NCBI RefSeq assembly: GCF_036108815.1
Contig: NZ_CP107985.1
Location: 1,798,001 to 1,862,000, forward strand
DNA from: Streptomyces sp. NBC_00353
GTDB lineage: Bacteria > Actinomycetota > Actinomycetes > Streptomycetales > Streptomycetaceae
Direction: 5' to 3'
Length of the DNA: 64,000 bases
The notes under the pieces are model-generated. The model was not told the DNA's origin, did no database searches, and was given only the letters and a program-made list of their open reading frames with translations. Positions 58,385-64,000 of this stretch are shown here, piece after piece. The translations under genes were made by a program, and so were the position numbers. Each line of letters starts with the position of its first letter. Position 1 is the stretch's first letter.

Positions 58385-61300
58385 ATGCCTGACCAGTCAT
58401 CTCGCCCTACCCGCAGAGCAGTTGTCGCGACCGGCTCCACACTGCTCGCAAGCCTCGGGCTCGGGGTCGCACTCCCCGGGACGAGCCATGCGGCCGGGTC
58501 CGCAATCTCCACCGGCAGCGCAACCCGCTCCCGAGGCGAACTCGCCGCGTACCGCCCGGTCGAGGTTTCGTCGGTCGACTACGCCCCCACACCGGCCGAG
58601 TTCGTGGTGGACAGGCTCAACTCCACCGGCGTGAAGGGCAGCGGGTGGCGCGCCGCCGCCGGCGACCCGCAGTGGATCTCCATCGACCTCCAGTCCGAGT
58701 GCGAGGTCGACTCGCTGCGGCTGACGTTCGAAGCCACCAAGGACGACCCCGTCTTCACGCCGTCCACCAGCGGCAATCCGCGTGACAGCACGACCGGTCA
58801 GGAGATCCTGTCCAGCTGCGCGGTGGAGTTCACCATCGAGACGTCCCGGGACCGCCATGCGTGGACCACGGTGTACCGGACCACCTCCGGCGCCGGCGGG
58901 GTGATGGAGATCGAGCTGGACAGTCCCTCCACAGCACGCTGGGTGCGGATGACCGTGACGAAGCGGTCGAACTCCAACCCGCTGGGTCTCAACGGCTTCG
59001 AGGTGTACGGCACGGCCAAGGGCCACAGGCCCGCCGCCACGGGGTGGACCGACTGGGGCACGCACAACCACGAGGCACCGGCGCTGAAGGTCGCCGACGA
59101 CGGTACGGTCCCGCTGGAGTCGGGCTGGACCCTGACGATGGACGACTGGGCCGGCGCCGAGGGCGCCGAACTGTCCCTGCCCTCGGTGGACACCAGCCGC
59201 TGGCTGCCCGCGACGGTGCCGGGTACGGTTCTCGGCTCCCTGGTGGACCAGGGCCACCTGCCCGACCCGGTCTCGGGGATGAACAACCTCCACATCCCGG
59301 AGGCCCTGTCGCGCCACGCGTGGTGGTACCGGCGCGGCTTCCGTCTGCCGCGCGGCCTGCGCACGGGCTCGGGGCGCCATGTCTGGCTGGAGTTCGACGG
59401 TGTCAACCACAAGGCCGACATCTGGCTCAACGGGCAGCAGGTGGGAGGGCTGACGTACCCCTTCGCCCGCTCCGCCCACGACGTGACGCGCCTGCTGGCG
59501 TCCGGCGGCGAGCAGGCGCTGGCCGTACGGATCACACCGATGCCCTTCCCCGGCAGCCCCGGGGACAAGAGCGAGGCGGGCCTGGCGTTCGTCGACGCCG
59601 GCGCCACCATGATGAACCGCAACTCGCCCACGTACCTGGCCGCCTCCGGCTGGGACTGGATGCCGGCCGTACGCGACCGCGTCTCCGGCATCTGGAACCA
59701 CGTGCGGCTGCGCTCGACGGGGCACGCGGTCATTGGCGACCCGCGTGTCGACACCACGCTCCCCCACCTGCCCGACACCGGCACTGCCGAAGTGACGATC
59801 GTGGTGCCGGTGCGCAACGCCGATTCCGCCGAGCGGCGCGTGACGGTCACCGCGTCCTTCGACGACGTACGGGTCTCGCGGACCGTCACCGTGCCGGGTG
59901 GTGAGAGCACCGACGTGATCTTCGCGCCCACCGACCACGCACAGCTGCGGGTGCACAATCCCGAGCTGTGGTGGCCCAACGGCTACGGCGAGCCCGCCCT
60001 GCACGACCTCACGCTCGTCGCATCGGTCGACGGCGCGGAGAGTGACCGGCGCACCACACGATTCGGCATCCGCCAGTTCGGTTACGAGTACGCGGTGCCG
60101 CTGCCCTTCGACGGTGGGACCAACGCGTACACGCAGTCGGTGGAGCTGGGCCCCAGAAAAGCGCAGTACGTGCGGATCAGGTGCCTGACACGCACCACGG
60201 ACTGGGGTTCGTCGCTGTGGGGCCTCTCGGTGATCGACAGCGCGGCGCCCGGTACCGACCTGGCCCTGCACCGGACCGCCACGGCCTCGACCGTGGACGA
60301 GCCGGGCCACGAAGCCGCCAACGTCACGGACGGGGATGCGAAGACGCGATGGTCGTCGTCGTTCGAGGACGACCAGTGGGTCCAGGTGGACCTCGGCGAG
60401 TCGGTGTCCTTCGACCGGGTGGAGCTCGTCTGGGAGCAGGCGTACGCCAAGACGTACGTGGTGCAGGTCTCCGCCGACGGCGACACCTGGACAGATGCGA
60501 AGTCCGTCGACAACTCGGCGGTGCCGCTGCCGTTCCAGAACGCCAACGCAAGCCTGCAGAGTGTGGAGATCGGCCACCGCACTGCACGGTATGTGCGGCT
60601 CGATTGCGGTGAGCGGGCGACGAGTTGGGGAACCTCGCTGTGGAGCCTGTCGGTGATCGACAGCGGGACGCCCGGCACCGACCTGGCCCTGCACAAAACC
60701 GCCACCGCCTCGACGGAAGACGGCTCGAACACGGCGCAGAACGCCACCGACGGCAAGCCCGGCACTCGCTGGTCCTCGGAGTACGAGGACAACCAGTGGA
60801 TCCGGGTGGACCTCGGTGAGTCCGTCTCCTTCGACCGCGTCGTCGTCGTGTGGGAGTCGGCCTACCCCAAGACGTATGTCGTCCAGATCTCCGACGACGG
60901 GGACACCTGGACGGACGTGAAGTCCGTCGACAACACCCCGGAACCGCTGAAGATCAGCGTCAATGGCGTGCGGGTCTTCTGCCGGGGCGGCAACTGGGGC
61001 TGGGACGAACTGCTGCGCCGGATGCCGGCCGAGCGGATGGACACGGCGGTGCGGATGCACCGGGACATGAACTTCACCATGATCCGCAACTGGCTCGGCA
61101 GCAGCAACAGGGAGGAATTCTTCGCAAGTTGTGACGCGTACGGCATGCTCGTGTGGAACGACTTCCCGAACGCGTGGGCCATGGACCCACCGGACCACGA
61201 CGCCTTCAACAGCCTGGCACGGGACACCGTACGGCGCTACCGCATCCACCCCAGCGTCGTCGTCTGGTGCGGTGCCAACGAGGGCAACCCGCCCGCGGCG

Positions 61301-62464
61301 ATCGACACCGGTATGCGCGAGGCCGTCCGGTCGGAGGCACCCGGTGTCTTCTACCAGAACAACTCGGCCGGCGGCATCATCTCCGGCGGCGGCCCCTACG
61401 GCTGGGTGGAGCCGGAACGCTACTTCTCCCGGTCCACCTACGGCGGCGGCCACTTCGGTTTCCACACCGAGATCGGCATGCCCGTGGTGTCCACTGCTGA
61501 GAGCATGCGCAGCCTCGTCGGCGACGAGCCCGAGTGGCCGATCGGTGACGCGTGGTACTACCACGACTGGAGCACCAGGGGGAACCAGGCTCCGCAGAAC
61601 TACCGTGCCGCAATCGAGGCCCGGCTCGACACGGCCGACGGCCTGGACGACTTCGCCCGAAAGGCACAGTTCGTCAACTACGAGAACACCCGGGCGATGT
61701 TCGAGGCCTGGAACGCCAATCTGTGGAAGGACGCCAGCGGCCTGATGCTCTGGATGTCCCACCCGGCCTGGCACAGCACCGTATGGCAGACCTACGACTA
61801 CGACTTCGATGTCAACGGCACCTACTACGGGGCGCGCAAGGCCTGCGAGGCCGTCCATGTGCAGGCGGACCCGCAGAAGTGGGAGGTCGTCGCGGTCAAC
61901 CACACCGCGCGCGGCCTGAAGGATGTGACCGTCACCGCCCGGCTATTCGACCTGAACGGGCGCCGGCTCGGGTCCACCCACCGTACGAAGGTGGATGTCG
62001 CCTCGTCGGGCACGACACCGACGTTCACGGCCGACTTCGGGAAGGATCTGCCCGGCCTGCACCTACTGCGGCTGACCCTGGAGGACAGCCGTGGCAGAAC
62101 CCTTTCGGAGAACACGTACTGGCGCTACCGCGAGACGGCCGACATGAAGGCGCTCAACAAGGCCAGGACAGTCAAGGTCACCGCCGACCTCGGCCACGTC
62201 TCCCGGTCGGGGACGCGCCGCACGATGCCCGCGACCATACGCAACCGGGGCTCGGCAGTCGCGTCGATGGTGCGGCTGGCATTGCTGGACGCCGACGACG
62301 GCGGGCGCGTGCTGCCGACGCTCTACAGCGACAACTACGTGTGGCTGCTGCCCGGGGAGTCGCGCACGGTGACCCTCTCCTGGCCCGCGGAGGCGCTGCG
62401 GTCGGGGCGGCCCGCGCTGCTGACCGAGGGATACAACAGCGCGCGAACGGTGACACGCGCGTAG
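58385..62464 (+). CDS. Secreted GH2-family exo-enzyme with inserted F5/8-type modules
   Basis: The 1359-residue protein has a twin-arginine-type signal (RPTRRAVVATGSTLLASLGL, cleavage after SHA), an N-terminal discoidin-like domain (about 50-210), GH2 sugar-binding and Ig-like domains (about 230-570), two tandem F5/8-type (CBM32-like) modules of about 140 residues each (about 575-715 and 716-855), then the GH2 TIM barrel from VNGVRVFCRGGNWGWDE with proposed acid/base E966 in WCGANEGNPP and nucleophile E1029 in GFHTEIGMPVVS, and C-terminal beta domains. It resembles the beta-mannosidase / exo-glucosaminidase branch of GH2. The insertion between sandwich and barrel is unusual. Confidence 0.9.
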   Translation: MPDQSSRPTRRAVVATGSTLLASLGLGVALPGTSHAAGSAISTGSATRSRGELAAYRPVEVSSVDYAPTPAEFVVDRLNSTGVKGSGWRAAAGDPQWISIDLQSECEVDSLRLTFEATKDDPVFTPSTSGNPRDSTTGQEILSSCAVEFTIETSRDRHAWTTVYRTTSGAGGVMEIELDSPSTARWVRMTVTKRSNSNPLGLNGFEVYGTAKGHRPAATGWTDWGTHNHEAPALKVADDGTVPLESGWTLTMDDWAGAEGAELSLPSVDTSRWLPATVPGTVLGSLVDQGHLPDPVSGMNNLHIPEALSRHAWWYRRGFRLPRGLRTGSGRHVWLEFDGVNHKADIWLNGQQVGGLTYPFARSAHDVTRLLASGGEQALAVRITPMPFPGSPGDKSEAGLAFVDAGATMMNRNSPTYLAASGWDWMPAVRDRVSGIWNHVRLRSTGHAVIGDPRVDTTLPHLPDTGTAEVTIVVPVRNADSAERRVTVTASFDDVRVSRTVTVPGGESTDVIFAPTDHAQLRVHNPELWWPNGYGEPALHDLTLVASVDGAESDRRTTRFGIRQFGYEYAVPLPFDGGTNAYTQSVELGPRKAQYVRIRCLTRTTDWGSSLWGLSVIDSAAPGTDLALHRTATASTVDEPGHEAANVTDGDAKTRWSSSFEDDQWVQVDLGESVSFDRVELVWEQAYAKTYVVQVSADGDTWTDAKSVDNSAVPLPFQNANASLQSVEIGHRTARYVRLDCGERATSWGTSLWSLSVIDSGTPGTDLALHKTATASTEDGSNTAQNATDGKPGTRWSSEYEDNQWIRVDLGESVSFDRVVVVWESAYPKTYVVQISDDGDTWTDVKSVDNTPEPLKISVNGVRVFCRGGNWGWDELLRRMPAERMDTAVRMHRDMNFTMIRNWLGSSNREEFFASCDAYGMLVWNDFPNAWAMDPPDHDAFNSLARDTVRRYRIHPSVVVWCGANEGNPPAAIDTGMREAVRSEAPGVFYQNNSAGGIISGGGPYGWVEPERYFSRSTYGGGHFGFHTEIGMPVVSTAESMRSLVGDEPEWPIGDAWYYHDWSTRGNQAPQNYRAAIEARLDTADGLDDFARKAQFVNYENTRAMFEAWNANLWKDASGLMLWMSHPAWHSTVWQTYDYDFDVNGTYYGARKACEAVHVQADPQKWEVVAVNHTARGLKDVTVTARLFDLNGRRLGSTHRTKVDVASSGTTPTFTADFGKDLPGLHLLRLTLEDSRGRTLSENTYWRYRETADMKALNKARTVKVTADLGHVSRSGTRRTMPATIRNRGSAVASMVRLALLDADDGGRVLPTLYSDNYVWLLPGESRTVTLSWPAEALRSGRPALLTEGYNSARTVTRA

Positions 62465-62473
62465 CGTCCGCTG

Positions 62474-62503
62474 CGGGGCCGGCCACTTGCGCGGCCGGCC
62501 CCG
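62474..62503. terminator. Hairpin terminator after the GH2 gene
   Basis: CGGGGCCGGCC (62474-62484) pairs perfectly with GGCCGGCCCCG (62493-62503) across an 8-nt loop, 10 bp beyond the GH2 stop. Confidence 0.8.
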
Positions 62504-62597
62504 GTCGACGGCGGCGCAGGGCATCAGTCCGGCCGGCAGGTCAGGAGGCGGGGCTGCGGCTGCCCGTGCCGCACCCGCCCCCATCCCCGCCCATCCG

Positions 62598-63365
62598 TCA
62601 GGCGTTGGGGTCGAATGAGATGTTGGCCGGCTTGGCCTTTTCGAGGTGGTAGTTGAAATTGCCGTCCTTGAGGCCGAAGACGGCGCTACCGAAGTCGGCC
62701 TGGCTCAGCCTGTCCCGCAGGCCCGCGGGGTAGCCGTTCCAGCCGACCAGGCGAGGGAACTGCCACGCGTGGTAGTGATTCTCCGGCGGCTCGTCACCTG
62801 TACTCGCAGGGCGGAAACAGTGCGTGCTCACGCCGTCCTTGTGGTAGACGATCTTGGGATGCGTCCCGTCCCACTGGATCTGGTCACGGCCGTAGACGTT
62901 GAAGTTGCCGTGGGCGGAGGTGGATACGTAGCGGACCTCGTTGTTCTGCACCCACACCACGACGTGCTCCCAGTCGTGCCTGTGCCCGCCGAGCCCGCTG
63001 CCGGCCACGGCCTGGTCCTTCTCGAAATAGAGCCCGTACATGATGGCGCACCAGCCGTTGTTGCACTTGTAGCGGGCGTATCCGTTGGTGTTGTCGAGGT
63101 CCCAGGAGTCACGGCACTGACCGTTGACGGCCCCGGTGGTGTTGAGGCCGGGGGCTATGGACCCGTCGGGGCCGATGGCGGGAGTGGGGTAGCAGCCGTC
63201 CGTGTCGTAGTCGTACGCGGGTTGGAACGTCTGCTCCAGTCCGTCCGCGTTCGCGGGCAGGGCGGTGGGCGGGGCGGCGAGAGCGCTGCCGGGTACAGCG
63301 ATGACCAGCGCGATGGCGCTGCCGACGACGAGCGAGACCTTGCGGGTCCGTGCTCTGTTTTTCAC
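62598..63365 (-). CDS. NPP1/NLP-family necrosis-inducing protein, secreted
   Basis: The 255-residue protein has a signal peptide (about 1-30, SLVVGSAIALVIAVPGSALA) and the necrosis-inducing (NPP1) domain with the hallmark GHRHDWE heptapeptide (residues 127-133) followed by HVVVWV, an N-terminal disulfide pair (C58, C84) and two further cysteines (C101, C106). NLPs bind plant sphingolipids and permeabilise dicot membranes; the intact heptapeptide suggests activity, but many bacterial NLPs are non-toxic. GTG 63365 is preceded by GGAGG. It is convergent with the GH2 gene. Confidence 0.93.
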   Translation of the reverse strand: MKNRARTRKVSLVVGSAIALVIAVPGSALAAPPTALPANADGLEQTFQPAYDYDTDGCYPTPAIGPDGSIAPGLNTTGAVNGQCRDSWDLDNTNGYARYKCNNGWCAIMYGLYFEKDQAVAGSGLGGHRHDWEHVVVWVQNNEVRYVSTSAHGNFNVYGRDQIQWDGTHPKIVYHKDGVSTHCFRPASTGDEPPENHYHAWQFPRLVGWNGYPAGLRDRLSQADFGSAVFGLKDGNFNYHLEKAKPANISFDPNA

Positions 63366-63617
63366 TGCGTCCTCCTGGTCGACGCGTGGCGGGGGCACGC
63401 GACTGTGATTGGCATGCCCATCACAACCAGGTTGAATCGCGCGGTGAGCGGGCCGAACGCCGCCAGGTGACGTAGCGATGAAAGGCCGGCCAATACACAG
63501 CGAGTGAGCCGGTCAAGAGGCGCCTGGCCGGCACGGTGCCCGGACAGGCAGGGGCTGTCTCGCCGACCACCAGCACGGCGTCGGCGTCACGTCTGTGTGA
63601 TCGATAGGGTGACGGCC

Positions 63618-64000
63618 ATGCGGATGAAGATCATTGTGGCTGTCGGTGTGGCGGGCTTGCTGGCCACGGGATGCACGGATGGAAGTTCCGGCTCGGACAA
63701 GGATGCAAAGTCGGCGCCGGCCCCTACCGTGCTGCCGCAGAAGCTGACCAAGCCGAACACGGAGCCGGAGACGGAGCCGCAGCCCTCCCCGGCCGACGAC
63801 GCCCCGTTCGACGAGAATCTGGCGTACGAACTGCGCCTCAAAACCCTCAAAATGGCCCAGGCCACAGGCAGGACCACCGCCGAGTGCCCCAAGGGCCTGG
63901 AATCGAAGAGCGGTACGCGGGCGAGCTGCACAACCACCTACGAGGGTCTGAAGGTGGTGTGGGATGTGACCATCAGCAAGAAGGCCGGCTGGTCGGACAA
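63618..64000 (+). CDS. Lipoprotein, 3' end beyond the window
   Basis: ATG 63618 opens a reading frame with signal peptide MRMKIIVAVGVAGLLATGC, where LATGC is a lipobox (lipidated C19), followed by a Ser/Pro/Glu-rich linker (about 25-65) and a small domain with two cysteines (ECPKGLESK, ASCTTTYEG) resembling DUF4333-type extracellular domains. It runs off the window end after 127 codons. Function unknown. Confidence 0.78.
   Translation, partial: MRMKIIVAVGVAGLLATGCTDGSSGSDKDAKSAPAPTVLPQKLTKPNTEPETEPQPSPADDAPFDENLAYELRLKTLKMAQATGRTTAECPKGLESKSGTRASCTTTYEGLKVVWDVTISKKAGWSD

Noticed and set aside
58397..61903. Long minus-strand open frame (1168 codons) over the GH2 gene
   Set aside because: Antisense to a clear multidomain glycoside hydrolase; composition is that of a mirrored reading frame.
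1..64000. CRISPR arrays, tRNA or rRNA genes, insertion sequences, attachment sites
   Set aside because: No regularly spaced repeats, cloverleaf-like sequences, transposase motifs or matching att-like repeats were noticed by eye; a covariance-model scan was not possible.

Overview
The window is high-GC DNA with G/C-ending codons, frequent GTG starts, GGAGG-type ribosome sites, a FadR-type GntR regulator, ABC-F proteins, an FdhF/YdeP oxidoreductase and MsiK-dependent-looking sugar ABC transport (no ATPase gene in the operon). All of this fits a Streptomyces or close relative. The mix of single-gene accessory loci, broken genes and secreted enzymes suggests a chromosome arm rather than the core. 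No rRNA, tRNA, CRISPR array, intact transposase or replication origin was seen.

Region 1 (1-13 kb): 3' end of an FdhF/YdeP oxidoreductase, an FUSC membrane protein, an ECF sigma factor with its membrane-anchored partner, an orphan Imm21 protein, a PLP-dependent deaminase/desulfhydrase, an AraC regulator, a divergent thioredoxin-like / DUF4395 pair with a cysteine leader peptide, an unrecognised membrane protein, a DJ-1/PfpI protein and a thiolase. Region 2 (13-30 kb): an HxlR regulator with repeated operators, two tandem ABC-F genes behind two short upstream ORFs, two divergent envelope proteins, an epoxide-hydrolase-like enzyme, a VanZ/two-component operon, a signal peptidase II and a SpoIIE phosphatase. 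Between these lie remnants of genes: an RNA-binding-protein family member, TetR, Rrf2, DoxX, MarR, SDR, MFS and a zinc-ribbon ORF.

Region 3 (30-44 kb): a DUF2945-like protein, an NCS1 permease divergent from a TetR/amidohydrolase pair, a phosphoketolase, a MerR regulator and aldo/keto reductase sharing 19-bp-spacer promoters, a DUF6480-like protein and a three-subunit PaoABC-like molybdenum aldehyde oxidoreductase.

Region 4 (44-63.4 kb) is the most coherent part. An eleven-gene minus-strand operon runs from a sugar-binding lipoprotein and two permeases through a GH36 alpha-galactosidase, an SDR sugar dehydrogenase, a GntR regulator, a DgoD-type galactonate dehydratase, an aldose epimerase, a KDPG/KDPGal aldolase, an SMP-30 lactonase and a PfkB kinase. 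Together these would form a full oxidative (De Ley-Doudoroff) route from imported alpha-galactosides to pyruvate and glyceraldehyde-3-phosphate. Upstream are a secreted GH27 alpha-galactosidase, a 1359-residue GH2 enzyme with inserted carbohydrate-binding modules and an NLP-type necrosis-inducing protein, pointing to use of plant galactose/mannose polymers. The same AT-rich palindrome next to a -35 box lies about 106 bp upstream of both the transporter operon and the GH27 gene. The window ends inside a lipoprotein gene.
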